Source: Fulvivirga maritima (lineage in GTDB: Bacteria > Bacteroidota > Bacteroidia > Cytophagales > Cyclobacteriaceae). Taken from it: DNA of 64,000 nucleotides. A program made the translations under genes and the position numbers. The stretch spans positions 5,637,001-5,701,000 of the forward strand of contig NZ_CP089980.1 of the NCBI RefSeq assembly GCF_021389955.1. The letters run 5' to 3'. Position 1 is the stretch's first letter; each line of letters begins with the position of its first letter. This document shows, piece after piece, positions 38,027 to 46,364 of the stretch. The notes under the pieces are model-generated. The model saw only the letters and a program-made list of their open reading frames with translations, was not told the origin of the DNA and searched no databases.

Positions 38027-39610
38027 CTAGTTTTTCATAATGGTGAACTCCACTCTCCTATTCAGTTTCCGGGTCATAGGATCATCATTATCGGCAATAG
38101 GCTTACTTCCTCCATATCCCTTACCTGAAATCCTTTTGGAAGCAATACCATGATCTACCAAATAGTCCTTTACGGCCTCCACCCTAGCCTTAGATAGTTT
38201 CACGTTATATTTAGGAATACCTCTATTATCAGTATGTCCTTCCAATCTAATTTTCATATCAGGGTTTTGTTTCATCAAATCTACCACCAAATCCAGCTCT
38301 TGATATGAGCTCTCTAGAATGGTGGGTTTAGACTGTTCAAAAAGGACATTCTTAAGATGTACTTTGGTTCCAACAGAAATCGGCTGAAGGTTATAATTGA
38401 TTTCCACTAGCTTCATTTCTCCCGTGTTCACTTCCAGATTTTCTCTCTGGCTAATGTACCCAGGAGCATCTACCCTCACTTCGTATTTTCCTGAAGCGGG
38501 AATACTCAAAGAATAATACCCATTTTCAGCAGCAGTAGTTACCTCCTTTTTAAATTCAGTCTCTGTGCCAGATACGGTTACAATGGCATTAATAGATTGT
38601 CTGCTATCCTTGTTCAGCACCTTACCATACATAGTTACCTGATTAGCTCTAGACTCAGGCACATCAGTTACTTCCTTAATCTGCACCACTGGTTCTTCTG
38701 GCGCTTCAGGCTCAGCCATCATAATGGAGTCTATTGGCTTTTCAGTATAAAAACGAATATCACTATATCCATCACTATTAATAGTAGATGCATAAAGGGC
38801 AAAATCATCATATATTCTATAGCCGGTTTCTCTTCCCTTCGTATTTAAAACCTGTAAGCCTTTGGGCTCAGACCAGTTTTGCCAGGTGTTATCGAGCCTT
38901 TCAGAAACAAAAATATCACTACTTCCTTTTCCTCCATGACCGTTAGAAGCAAAATAAAGGGTTTTGTTATCATCAGAAATGTAAGGCGTAAACTCCTGAA
39001 ATTCCGTATTAATGGTACTTCCCAGGTTTTTAGGATCACCCCAGCTACCATCTGGCTTACGAAGACATACATAAATATCTTCGGCTCCACGGGTACCGTA
39101 TGATTCTAAGGACATTACTAATACTTGCTCATCTTTAGAAAGGTACCCTCCCGGATTATCAGAAAGGTTTTTAAAATAAGGAATATTAACATCCTGAGGA
39201 GCAGACCATCCCTTTCTTGTTTTCTTAGCGGTAGAAATACCCTGAGTTCTCACTATGCCGTTTTCTTCCTTATAATGGTTATGCAAAACGATAGTTTCTC
39301 CTCCATCTTCAAAGCCTATTACACCGTTCCAATTACGACTGTTTAATTCTTTAACATTCTGAGGTTCAGACCACTGATGATCATCAGTAAGCGTACTAAC
39401 CCATATATCTCCCTCATCTCTTATTCCGCCTACATTAGCAGGATGATTTCTACGTGTAAAGTATAGCTTTTGTCCATCGGGAGAAAGTACAGGGTTAATC
39501 TCATCATACTGAGAATTAACCGCAGCCAATATATTTTTATCCTGGCTTTGCCCCATTCCTGATGTAGATATAACTAACATCAAAAACAGAACACAAAAGT
39601 TTTTAATCAT
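38027..39610 (-). CDS. OmpA-family outer membrane protein with PD40 propeller and carboxypeptidase-like domain
   Basis: 527 residues with a signal peptide (residues 1-20, ending SGMGQ). Residues about 30-270 are a beta-propeller of PD40/TolB-like repeats (LSPDGQKLYFTRRNHP, LSKDEQVLVMSLESYG, ISDDNKTLYFASNGHGG). A carboxypeptidase-regulatory-like (CarboxypepD_reg) domain follows at about 320-395 and the OmpA C-terminal peptidoglycan-binding domain at about 410-527, with RLEGHTDNRG and NVKLSKARVEAVKDYL, then RKLNRRVEFTI. Such proteins are T9SS or PorE-like outer-membrane components that anchor to peptidoglycan. Ends convergent with the three-helix gene. Confidence 0.88.
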   Translation of the reverse strand: MIKNFCVLFLMLVISTSGMGQSQDKNILAAVNSQYDEINPVLSPDGQKLYFTRRNHPANVGGIRDEGDIWVSTLTDDHQWSEPQNVKELNSRNWNGVIGFEDGGETIVLHNHYKEENGIVRTQGISTAKKTRKGWSAPQDVNIPYFKNLSDNPGGYLSKDEQVLVMSLESYGTRGAEDIYVCLRKPDGSWGDPKNLGSTINTEFQEFTPYISDDNKTLYFASNGHGGKGSSDIFVSERLDNTWQNWSEPKGLQVLNTKGRETGYRIYDDFALYASTINSDGYSDIRFYTEKPIDSIMMAEPEAPEEPVVQIKEVTDVPESRANQVTMYGKVLNKDSRQSINAIVTVSGTETEFKKEVTTAAENGYYSLSIPASGKYEVRVDAPGYISQRENLEVNTGEMKLVEINYNLQPISVGTKVHLKNVLFEQSKPTILESSYQELDLVVDLMKQNPDMKIRLEGHTDNRGIPKYNVKLSKARVEAVKDYLVDHGIASKRISGKGYGGSKPIADNDDPMTRKLNRRVEFTIMKN

Positions 39611-39653
39611 ATTTTATAGCACTTATTTTAAAAATGAAAAGGATCTTGCTGTC

Positions 39654-40481
39654 CTAGGAGAACTTAAGCACAAAAAGAGGCTTATTCATAGAATATGACA
39701 AGGTTCTGGTAAGGCTTTTATGCAACATACTTCCTACAAAACCCCTTGATTTTCTAAAAACCATAAGCAAATCGCTGTTCTCTTCCTCCATATATTCTTC
39801 AATTCCTAATCCTATCTCATCTTTAAACTCTTTATTAACAAAGTTTATTTTCTCGTATTGGATGAAACTCCTTAGATCACTGACGAACTCCTTATATTCT
39901 CTATCATTGTTCTTCACATTGATATGTAACACGCTTATGCGGGCATCAAACATTGTAGCAAATGAGATCACTTCCTGAATGGCCTTTCTGTCCTCACTCA
40001 TAAAATCTGAGGCATACACTATTTTTCTAAAGCCTTCAAAAGAAGCATCCTTAGGAATACATAAGGTGGGTATTTTAGCCTTTTCAATTACTTCTTCGGT
40101 ATTACTACCCCAAAATATATCGTTTGACTTACTAATACCCGTGGTACCCATAACACACAGATCATAACCATTTCTAAATTGCTCCAGCAGGTTATCTATC
40201 AAATCACCGAGCACCAATTGGTAGTCACAGTTTACGCCATCTTGCTTATAATCTTCATTGATGCGCGATACTATACCTTCCAATTTAACATCAGCCATAT
40301 TTAAGCGCTCTTTGAAAGTCTTGCCAATGGATTTTTCACCTAGCAGTTTATTGAAGTCCGATTCAGTAAACACATGAATAAGCGTAATATTAGAGTGGAA
40401 TTTTCTGGCTACTTCCACAGCATATTCCAGTGCGTTCAGAGATGTTTCTGAGAAATCAATGGGGCAGATTATTTTGTTCAT
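39654..40481 (-). CDS. Universal stress protein, tandem UspA domains
   Basis: 275 residues, two UspA-like domains in tandem (about 1-140 and 150-275). The first starts IICPIDFSETSLNALEYAVE and has the nucleotide-loop GTTGISKSNDIFWGSNTEEVIEKA. The second, from RKIVYASDFMSEDRK, is shorter and has FRKSRGFVGSMLHKSLTRTL and a Ser/Thr-rich C-terminus in place of a canonical G-x2-G-x9-G loop. Usp proteins bind ATP or other nucleotides and aid survival during starvation or oxidative stress. It is cytoplasmic and stands alone. Confidence 0.85.
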   Translation of the reverse strand: MNKIICPIDFSETSLNALEYAVEVARKFHSNITLIHVFTESDFNKLLGEKSIGKTFKERLNMADVKLEGIVSRINEDYKQDGVNCDYQLVLGDLIDNLLEQFRNGYDLCVMGTTGISKSNDIFWGSNTEEVIEKAKIPTLCIPKDASFEGFRKIVYASDFMSEDRKAIQEVISFATMFDARISVLHINVKNNDREYKEFVSDLRSFIQYEKINFVNKEFKDEIGLGIEEYMEEENSDLLMVFRKSRGFVGSMLHKSLTRTLSYSMNKPLFVLKFS

Positions 40482-40507
40482 TACGACAAATATAGTACAT
40501 CAATTAT

Positions 40508-41119
40508 TTAATCAAAATTGTAATTATTATCTCCTGAGCTAACCCAGGAGTTATTTTTGATAGAAAACCTCCAAGGTAAAAGAGCATCCTCTTTGGCATA
40601 TCTTACACCAATCCTGGCACTTCTCTCTATCAACTTATCGCTTACTACTATCCCCTTTTCTAACCATACTGTATCTTCTGTAAGGTCATGTTGGTTATGC
40701 TCCAGGCCTATGCCTAAAGCTTGTGTTAGCTTACCTGGTCCAGAAGTAAGTTTCTCATTATTAGAGGATAGCCCTCTGCGCAACATCATGGTATCTATTC
40801 CTTCTACTGGTTCTATAGCCCTTACCAGCACCGCCTCTGCCACTCCGCTATGGTTTGTAACCACATTAAACAGCTTGTGAATACCATAACATAAATATAC
40901 ATAGCTGGTGCCACCTTCCATAAATAAAGTCTCTGTTCTTGCTGTTTTTCTTTTATTAAAAGCATGGCAAGCTTTCTCTACTTCTGAGTAGGCTTCGGTT
41001 TCTACAATTATTCCTGCAGAATATTTATCGTCAATGCGGGTACACAATTTTTTTCCTATTAAACTTTTTGCTACCTCAGTGACCTCATCATTAGTAAAAA
41101 AGGATTTCTTAAGTTTCAT
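40508..41119 (-). CDS. mpg: DNA-3-methyladenine (alkyladenine) glycosylase
   Basis: 203 residues, the family size. Marks of AAG/MPG: LIGKKLCTRID, GIIVETEAYSEVEKACHAFN (the catalytic Glu lies in ETEAY), TSYVYLCYGIHKLFNVVT, AVLVRAIEPVEG and LTSGPGKLTQALGI. It removes alkylated purines such as 3-methyladenine and also hypoxanthine from DNA, the first step of base-excision repair. The start ATG at 41119 gives the usual N-terminus. It is transcribed divergently from the DUF2911 gene and stands alone on its strand. Confidence 0.92.
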   Translation of the reverse strand: MKLKKSFFTNDEVTEVAKSLIGKKLCTRIDDKYSAGIIVETEAYSEVEKACHAFNKRKTARTETLFMEGGTSYVYLCYGIHKLFNVVTNHSGVAEAVLVRAIEPVEGIDTMMLRRGLSSNNEKLTSGPGKLTQALGIGLEHNQHDLTEDTVWLEKGIVVSDKLIERSARIGVRYAKEDALLPWRFSIKNNSWVSSGDNNYNFD

Positions 41120-41201
41120 ATCTAAAGATTAACAAAAAAAAACGTTTTTCGTTAGTCAAAATAATCAACTAAATAACGGACATCCTCTACTTGAATAAGA
41201 G

Positions 41202-41209
41202 TATGTTTG
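41202..41209 (+). promoter_or_regulatory. Bacteroidota -7 promoter element candidate for the DUF2911 gene
   Basis: TATGTTTG matches TAnnTTTG and lies 27 bases before the chosen ATG at 41237. A TTG occurs 8 bases upstream, closer than the usual -33 position, so only the -7 box is supported. An ATG read from 41207 would overlap it, which favours the later start. Confidence 0.45.
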
Positions 41210-41236
41210 CAGTCAAAATTTAACAACATTACAACA

Positions 41237-42097
41237 ATGAAAAACTTATTACTATCAGCCTTTGTGTTTTTAAGCGCTATATCTGCTTACGCACAGATCA
41301 ACATCCCACAACCAAGCCCTACTGCTACGCTTAAACAAAACGTAGGCCTTACCGAAGTAGAGATTATATACTCAAGACCAGGCGTGAAAGATCGTGAAAT
41401 ATTTGGCGACCTTATCCCTTACGGTGAAGTTTGGAGAACAGGCGCTAATGCTTCTACCAAAATCACTTTTAAAGAAGAAGTAACACTTGGTGGAGAAGCC
41501 ATTCCTGCAGGAACTTACGCTTTATACACTATACCCGGAGCTAAAGAGTGGACTGTAATTATTCACAAAAACACTTCTTTATGGGGAGCAGGAAACTACA
41601 ATGAGGATGAAGATTTAGCCAGATTTACTGTACCTGCTACTGCTACTAAAGATTTCACTGAAACGTTTACTATTGACTTTAGTGATTTCACCTCCACTAC
41701 TGCTAACATTAATATAAAATGGGAGAAAACTTTAGTGGCTATTCCATTAGAAGTAGAAGTAGATAGTAAAGTAATGGCACAGATTAAAGAGCAAATTCTT
41801 GATGCTCAAGGTGAAGTGAACCCTCAGCTTTATTCAGGTGCTGCCACTTATTATTATGAAAGTGGTAAAGATCTAAAGCAAGCGCTTACTTGGATTGATG
41901 AAGCTATAAAAGCTAACCCTAAAGCATTTTGGTTAGTACACAGCAAAGCTAAAATTTTAGCTAAACAAGGAAAGAAAAAAGAAGCAATAGCTACCGCGAA
42001 AGAGTCTATGAAAATGGCTAAAGAAAGCCCTCAAGGTGACTTCGGTTATGTGAAGAATAACGAAAACCTAATTGCCGAAATTAACAAAAGCAAATAA
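41237..42097 (+). CDS. DUF2911 secreted protein
   Basis: 286 residues from the chosen ATG (the frame is open from 41207). The signal peptide is MKNLLLSAFVFLSAISAYAQ, cut after residue 20. The DUF2911 core is VEIIYSRPGVKDREIFGDLIPYGEVWRTGANASTKITF (shown in parts here), where SRP-x-x-K and GEVWRTGANA are signatures, followed by TPGAKEWTVIIHKNTSLWG. The C-terminal 100 residues hold a TPR-like helical unit (ALTWIDEAIKANPKA). Found across Bacteroidota; function unknown. Followed by a strong terminator. Confidence 0.88.
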   Translation: MKNLLLSAFVFLSAISAYAQINIPQPSPTATLKQNVGLTEVEIIYSRPGVKDREIFGDLIPYGEVWRTGANASTKITFKEEVTLGGEAIPAGTYALYTIPGAKEWTVIIHKNTSLWGAGNYNEDEDLARFTVPATATKDFTETFTIDFSDFTSTTANINIKWEKTLVAIPLEVEVDSKVMAQIKEQILDAQGEVNPQLYSGAATYYYESGKDLKQALTWIDEAIKANPKAFWLVHSKAKILAKQGKKKEAIATAKESMKMAKESPQGDFGYVKNNENLIAEINKSK

Positions 42098-42112
42098 GGA
42101 TTGATAGATATA

Positions 42113-42152
42113 AAGAAGGCCGCTTTAATGATTTAAAGCGGCCTTCTTCTTT
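42113..42152. terminator. Strong bidirectional terminator between convergent genes
   Basis: AAGAAGGCCGCTTTAA and its complement TTAAAGCGGCCTTCTT form a perfect 15-16 bp stem around a tiny loop, flanked by A and T runs. It serves the DUF2911 gene and the minus-strand DsbA-like gene. Confidence 0.92.
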
Positions 42153-42168
42153 TTATAGATAACTTATT

Positions 42169-42795
42169 CTAGACCTTCAGTAATTGCTCTACCACTTCCT
42201 GTGTTTTTTCTTTGTTTAAATAGCCAGAAAACAAATGATGTACTCCTTCCTCATTTTGAAAGAGTAAAGTAGGAAAACCAGAAGCCAATGGAGCCGCCTT
42301 TTCAAATTCAGCAGTAGTAGCTTCTATATTTTTTTCTGATAACCATTCTTGATTAAACTTCTCTACATCTATGCCTTCTGCCTGAAGTAATGGATGATAT
42401 ACTTCAGCTGCATCTAATCGTTTACCTTCTGCAAACATAATTTTCTGAACGGCCTTTGTGAAAGCAAAGGTTTTATCCGGGTAATTGTTCTTCACCCACA
42501 CAATAGCTGCTGCCGGTTCCAAACTGCTAAAAGTATAAGAAGCATCACCTGTAAGGCTATAAAACTTATCAGAAACATATACTCCTGTAGTTGACTCCAT
42601 TCTTGGTGAATGTGTTTTAATAAAATTTTCAAGCTGAGGTCCACCTGTTGGTGCATTTCTTCCTAACCACATGCCGCCTACCAATAACTCAAAATCCACT
42701 TGCTCACCATACTGCTGCTGTACTGCAGTGATATTATCACTATTACCGTAGCACCAGCCACAGTGCGGATCCATGATATAAATAATCTTCTTCAT
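42169..42795 (-). CDS. DsbA-family thioredoxin-fold protein
   Basis: 208 residues. The active-site motif DPHCGWCYG (Cys12 and Cys15) lies at the end of the first beta strand, as in FrnE/DsbA and 2-hydroxychromene isomerase-like proteins. The helical insert (about 50-150) and the cis-Pro loop ASGFPTLLF (about residue 170) complete the fold. There is no signal peptide, so it is cytoplasmic, which fits FrnE-type oxidoreductases rather than periplasmic DsbA. It forms or reduces disulfides; partner unknown. Convergent with the DUF2911 gene. Confidence 0.85.
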   Translation of the reverse strand: MKKIIYIMDPHCGWCYGNSDNITAVQQQYGEQVDFELLVGGMWLGRNAPTGGPQLENFIKTHSPRMESTTGVYVSDKFYSLTGDASYTFSSLEPAAAIVWVKNNYPDKTFAFTKAVQKIMFAEGKRLDAAEVYHPLLQAEGIDVEKFNQEWLSEKNIEATTAEFEKAAPLASGFPTLLFQNEEGVHHLFSGYLNKEKTQEVVEQLLKV

Positions 42796-42892
42796 CTTAA
42801 ATTCATCTAAACTAATGTAGTTGAACGCCTTCTAGCAAAATGAGTTGCAAAAAGCCGCTAAATTAGTGATCAGTAAAGCATTTCAACAGTCA

Positions 42893-44245
42893 TTATAATA
42901 GCTTACCAGCCAGGAAAACAGCGGCAATAGAAAAATATATAATAAGGCCTGTCACATCCACAAAGGTAGCTACAAATGGCGCCGATGCTGTAGCAGGATC
43001 CAGTCCTACCTTCCTCAATATAAATGGAATAATGGCACCGGCCACGGTACCCCATAACACTATAAAAACGAGTGAAGCAGAAACAGCCCCGGCTACGGCA
43101 AACCAAAACTCACCGTAATCATACAACCCTGTTTTTTGCCAAAATAAAATTCTAATAAAACCAGTTGCCCCTAATATGGCACCGAGCAGTAACCCTGACA
43201 ATAATTCCTTTTTAATTACGTACCACCAGTCGGCTAACTTCACCTCGCGAAGTGCCATAGCTCTAATGATTAAAGAAGCGGCCTGAGAGCCTGAGTTACC
43301 TCCACTGGAGATAATGAGCGGCACGAACAGTGCCAGCATTACGGCTTTCTCTATTTCATCTTCATAATAACTCATGGCCGAAGCTGTAAGAATTTCTCCC
43401 ACAAATAATATGATCAGCCACACGGCCCTTTTCTTAACCAATTCTACCCATGGCGTCTGCGTATATGACATTTCAAGTCCCTCTACACCTCCAAATTTTT
43501 GAATATCTTCAGTATCGCGTTCTTTTATTTTATCGAGTATATCATCAAAGGTAACAATGCCCACCAATGTATTTTTATCGGTAACAATGGGTAAAGCAGA
43601 GCGGTCATACTTATCAAAAATATGAAATGCATCCTCTACATGAGTGTTGGCACGGATAGCTATAAACTCCTTATCCATGAGCTCTGAAATAGGCTTATTT
43701 TTATCTGACAGTAGTAACTCGCCTATTCTCAAATCATCGACAAGGCTATTTTCTTCATCAACTACATAAATGAAATTAAGAGTCTCCGCTTTTCTACCAA
43801 ACCTCTTAATATGATCCAGCACCTTTTCTACTGTCCAGTTGGGGCGCGCTTGTATGTAATTTGGAGTCATTAACCGGGCAATGCTCTCCTTTTCATAGCC
43901 TATTAAGTTCAGAGCAACATCCTTTTCAGAATCGCTGAGCAGGTTGACCAGGCGCTTGATCAGCTCATCAGGAAAATTTTCAAAAAGGCCGGTTCTATCA
44001 TCAGGATTCATTGAGTTTATTAACTCTTCCAGCTCACTTTCTCCCAGGCTTCTGATAATTTCTTCTTTAAGCTGATCATCGAAGTAACTGAATACCTCGG
44101 CCTTTTTTGAAGTAAGGAGTAAGAAAGAAATATCCCTTTCCTTCTTATCTAATGTACTGAGGTGCTCTGCTATATCAGCAGGGTGCTTGCCTTGCATGTT
44201 TATCATATTTGCGCTGATTTCACCTTTTACCTTATTATAAAACAC
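42893..44245 (-). CDS. mgtE: MgtE-family magnesium transporter
   Basis: 450 residues, full length. Domain order: N domain with HPADIAEHLSTLDKK (about 1-120), two CBS domains (about 120-245) with KLAD-like turns such as RSALPIVTDKNTLVGIVTFDD, and the five-helix membrane domain (about 270-450) with FVPLIISSGGNSGSQAA, DWWYVIKKEL and DPATASAPFVATFVDVTGL. The SGGNSGSQ and PATAS motifs form the ion pathway. It imports Mg2+ and is gated by the cytosolic CBS domains. The start is a GTG at 44245; ATG 44206 is also possible. Confidence 0.92.
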   Translation of the reverse strand: MFYNKVKGEISANMINMQGKHPADIAEHLSTLDKKERDISFLLLTSKKAEVFSYFDDQLKEEIIRSLGESELEELINSMNPDDRTGLFENFPDELIKRLVNLLSDSEKDVALNLIGYEKESIARLMTPNYIQARPNWTVEKVLDHIKRFGRKAETLNFIYVVDEENSLVDDLRIGELLLSDKNKPISELMDKEFIAIRANTHVEDAFHIFDKYDRSALPIVTDKNTLVGIVTFDDILDKIKERDTEDIQKFGGVEGLEMSYTQTPWVELVKKRAVWLIILFVGEILTASAMSYYEDEIEKAVMLALFVPLIISSGGNSGSQAASLIIRAMALREVKLADWWYVIKKELLSGLLLGAILGATGFIRILFWQKTGLYDYGEFWFAVAGAVSASLVFIVLWGTVAGAIIPFILRKVGLDPATASAPFVATFVDVTGLIIYFSIAAVFLAGKLL

Positions 44246-44402
44246 GCCAAATCCATGTCAAATGATAATCATTCATGGTGACGGGTTATAAAATGCGCAA
44301 TAGTAGCAAATCACTCCATCAATGCCATGATGAGTGATTTTTATTTTTGAGAGGATGCTTTTAAGAAAGAATCAATTATCTATCCGAGCATTTGCACACT
44401 CA

Positions 44403-44822
44403 TTATTTAGCAAATAATTGATCTATATTCTGAAAAGCTTTAAACTCTAATGAATTACCTGAAGGATCTTTGAAAAACATGGTAGCCTGCTCTCCCGGCT
44501 CGCCTTTAAAGCGGATATAAGGTTCAATTATAAACTCAATATTTGCCTCTTTTAGTCTATCAGCCAGCTGGTGCCAATCATCCATAGTGAGCACCACACC
44601 AAAGTGGGGCACGGGCACCGAATGACCATCGACCGGATTGTGGTTATCTTCAGTATGCACATCTGCAATATGCAACACCAGCTGATGTCCGTAAAAGTCA
44701 AGATCTACCCAGCGATCAGAGGATCGACCTTCTTTACAATTCAAAACAGTATTATAGAATTTTCTGGTTTCATCTAGCTCCTTTACAGGAATAGCCAAAT
44801 GAAAGGGTTGAATCTTGTCCAT
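44403..44822 (-). CDS. VOC-family (glyoxalase/bleomycin-resistance) protein
   Basis: 139 residues from ATG 44822 ([18 protein letters not shown]). The two beta-alpha-beta-beta-beta halves of the vicinal oxygen chelate fold are visible: HLAIPVKEL with the first metal His, [12 protein letters not shown], then [12 protein letters not shown] and [16 protein letters not shown] with the Glu ligand. Members open or isomerise small substrates by a divalent metal or bind drugs. The frame stays open upstream to 44879, but this extension ([16 protein letters not shown]) is read through the end of the neighbouring insertion sequence, so 44822 is the native start. Its original promoter has probably been separated by the insertion. 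Confidence 0.78.
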   Translation of the reverse strand: MDKIQPFHLAIPVKELDETRKFYNTVLNCKEGRSSDRWVDLDFYGHQLVLHIADVHTEDNHNPVDGHSVPVPHFGVVLTMDDWHQLADRLKEANIEFIIEPYIRFKGEPGEQATMFFKDPSGNSLEFKAFQNIDQLFAK

Positions 44823-44848
44823 TAGTAATGCTTTTCTATTAATTGATA

Positions 44849-44853
44849 TTAAA
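44849..44853. repeat. Left target-site duplication of the IS element (TTAAA)
   Basis: TTAAA directly flanks the left terminal repeat and recurs on the other side at 46272-46276, a 5-bp duplication made on insertion. Confidence 0.85.
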
Positions 44854-44870
44854 CCCGGATTATTCATTAG
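44854..44870. repeat. Left inverted repeat of the IS1380-type element
   Basis: CCCGGATTATTCATTAG; 15 of 17 bases match the complement of the right end at 46255-46271. The transposase stop codon (44860-44862) lies inside it. Confidence 0.88.
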
Positions 44871-46179
44871 AATAATCAAAAGGAGGACTAGTAGACGATA
44901 TGTTCAAGAATATTCCCTCCATCCAGGGTCTTCTTTTGGAGGGTAATGAGATTTTTAAAACCTTTTTATTAGCATGGTTTGCTGTCCAGGCTCCTAATGC
45001 AAAGCAATAGGATCTGAGGGTTGATAGGGTTGCTTTTCGATGATGGTTCAACGCAAAATGCCTGAATAAACTCATCAAATTGTAAGCCACCATGATAAAG
45101 CGAAAGGAGGCTTCTGTTGCCCAAAAATCTTGTAAACAAAAATTTTCAAGCCCAAAATCTTGTTTCAATTCCTTAATTCTGTTCTCACAATCGGCGCGGG
45201 TGTTGTACATGTTCCAAATCTGATCCAGAGGTAAATCCATATTGGTCACATAGCAACTATATCGATAGCCAGGCTGATCTTCAAAAAGTTCCTTGCCTCC
45301 TGCATGTGGCCTGATGTCAACTTGCTTTTTTACAATAATGTATCGTCTTGGCTTACCGTTTTCATGACTGAAAACCATCTCGTTCAGCTCTATTCCCTTT
45401 GCCAGTTTGACCCAATCTTTAAGCCCCCAAACTTCGCTTTTTACATTGGGGTACATGCGTACAGCCATAATGTAATTGAGGAGTTCTTCATCTAGATATG
45501 ACATGATTTCTTCGTTGTAAAAACCACTATCGGCCCTTACCAGACCTACTTTTTGTCCTGCCAAGGCGTGCTTAAAGGTTTCTTCCATGAACTCCCTGCA
45601 ACTACTACTGGCCGCTGTGTTGCCTGGCCTGAGCCATGCATTGGCCACCATTCTGGTTTGACTCACAAAGGCCATCAAGGGGTGATGTGAATTTCTCCCT
45701 CTTTTGTTGGGGTTATAACCTTTACTACTCCCTTGTTGATCTCCATATCGAGTGATCACAGTACTATCAAAATCAATGGTGAGTGCTCCTAAACGGAGCT
45801 GGTCAAAGAACCATTGTTGAAGCTCTGGAAATACTTCGTTGTTTAGGGATTGAGAGAATTTTCCAAAAAAACGACTGTAGGTACTTTGGCTAGGCATACC
45901 ATCCCATCCAAAAATTGACTGTAAAACAGTATCATATCTCAACCAGTCACAATGGATGTATCTACTAGCCCCTGTCCAGATACTCAGCCAAAAACTCTCT
46001 ACGATTTGCTTGGGGTCATACCCTCGGTTAGAACCAGGAGATGGAAGTGCCAGTTCGGCTAATTTTTCTCGTATCCCTACCTGATCGATAAATCGTTTCA
46101 TTAAACTCATCCCTCCAAAGGGTGTCACTGGCTTGGAGGAATATTCAATGGGTAAAGACCCTATATTTTGAGTAACCAT
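44860..46179 (-). CDS. IS1380-family DDE transposase
   Basis: 439 residues. The RNase-H-like catalytic core is recognisable in [17 protein letters not shown] (first Asp), [14 protein letters not shown] (second Asp) and [19 protein letters not shown] (Glu region), the D-D-E pattern of IS4/IS1380-type DDE_Tnp_1 transposases. The N-terminal part (residues 1-110) contains the helical DNA-binding segment with [15 protein letters not shown]. It carries out cut-and-paste or replicative transposition of the surrounding element. The ATG at 46179 and the stop inside the left repeat make the gene fill the element. Intact, so possibly active. No second gene or frameshift control is visible. Confidence 0.9.
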   Translation of the reverse strand: MVTQNIGSLPIEYSSKPVTPFGGMSLMKRFIDQVGIREKLAELALPSPGSNRGYDPKQIVESFWLSIWTGASRYIHCDWLRYDTVLQSIFGWDGMPSQSTYSRFFGKFSQSLNNEVFPELQQWFFDQLRLGALTIDFDSTVITRYGDQQGSSKGYNPNKRGRNSHHPLMAFVSQTRMVANAWLRPGNTAASSSCREFMEETFKHALAGQKVGLVRADSGFYNEEIMSYLDEELLNYIMAVRMYPNVKSEVWGLKDWVKLAKGIELNEMVFSHENGKPRRYIIVKKQVDIRPHAGGKELFEDQPGYRYSCYVTNMDLPLDQIWNMYNTRADCENRIKELKQDFGLENFCLQDFWATEASFRFIMVAYNLMSLFRHFALNHHRKATLSTLRSYCFALGAWTANHANKKVLKISLPSKRRPWMEGIFLNISSTSPPFDYSNE

Positions 46180-46254
46180 TCTGGTGATTTTTATACCTCA
46201 TCAAAATCGATCTTTTTACACAATTATCGAAGGATTTTCTAAACTTTTAGTTTT

Positions 46255-46271
46255 CTAATGCATAATCAGGG
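46255..46271. repeat. Right inverted repeat of the IS1380-type element
   Basis: CTAATGCATAATCAGGG; complement matches the left end at 15 of 17 positions. Followed by the TTAAA duplication at 46272-46276. Confidence 0.88.
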
Positions 46272-46276
46272 TTAAA
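46272..46276. repeat. Right target-site duplication of the IS element (TTAAA)
   Basis: Same TTAAA as at 44849-44853. Confidence 0.85.
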
Positions 46277-46302
46277 CTGCAGTATACGTATTTCCTTACA
46301 AG

Positions 46303-46336
46303 AAAAAAACCGAGGCAGTTTCCTGCCCCGGTTCTT
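46303..46336 (-). terminator. Rho-independent terminator of the FG-GAP protein gene
   Basis: Read on the minus strand, AACCGGGGCAG and CTGCCTCGGTT form a stem of about 10 pairs with a GAAA loop, followed by seven T. It lies about 30 bases after the stop at 46365. Confidence 0.88.
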
Positions 46337-46364
46337 CATCAAATAATTAACAACCACTATTTTT

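Larger units (their letters stand above)
44854..46271 (-). mobile_element. Complete IS1380-family insertion sequence, 1418 bases
   Basis: The element is bounded by 17-bp imperfect inverted repeats: CCCGGATTATTCATTAG at 44854-44870 and, on the other strand, CCCTGATTATGCATTAG from 46271 to 46255 (two mismatches). A 5-bp TTAAA duplication flanks it. One gene fills it, the transposase at 44860-46179. Size, single gene and repeat type fit the IS1380 family. Its integrity and intact gene suggest a recent arrival. It sits 27 bases upstream of the VOC gene start. Confidence 0.9.

Noticed and set aside
44823-44879. N-terminal extension of the VOC protein starting at 44879
   Set aside because: It reads through the end of the insertion sequence, and the VOC fold begins at ATG 44822.
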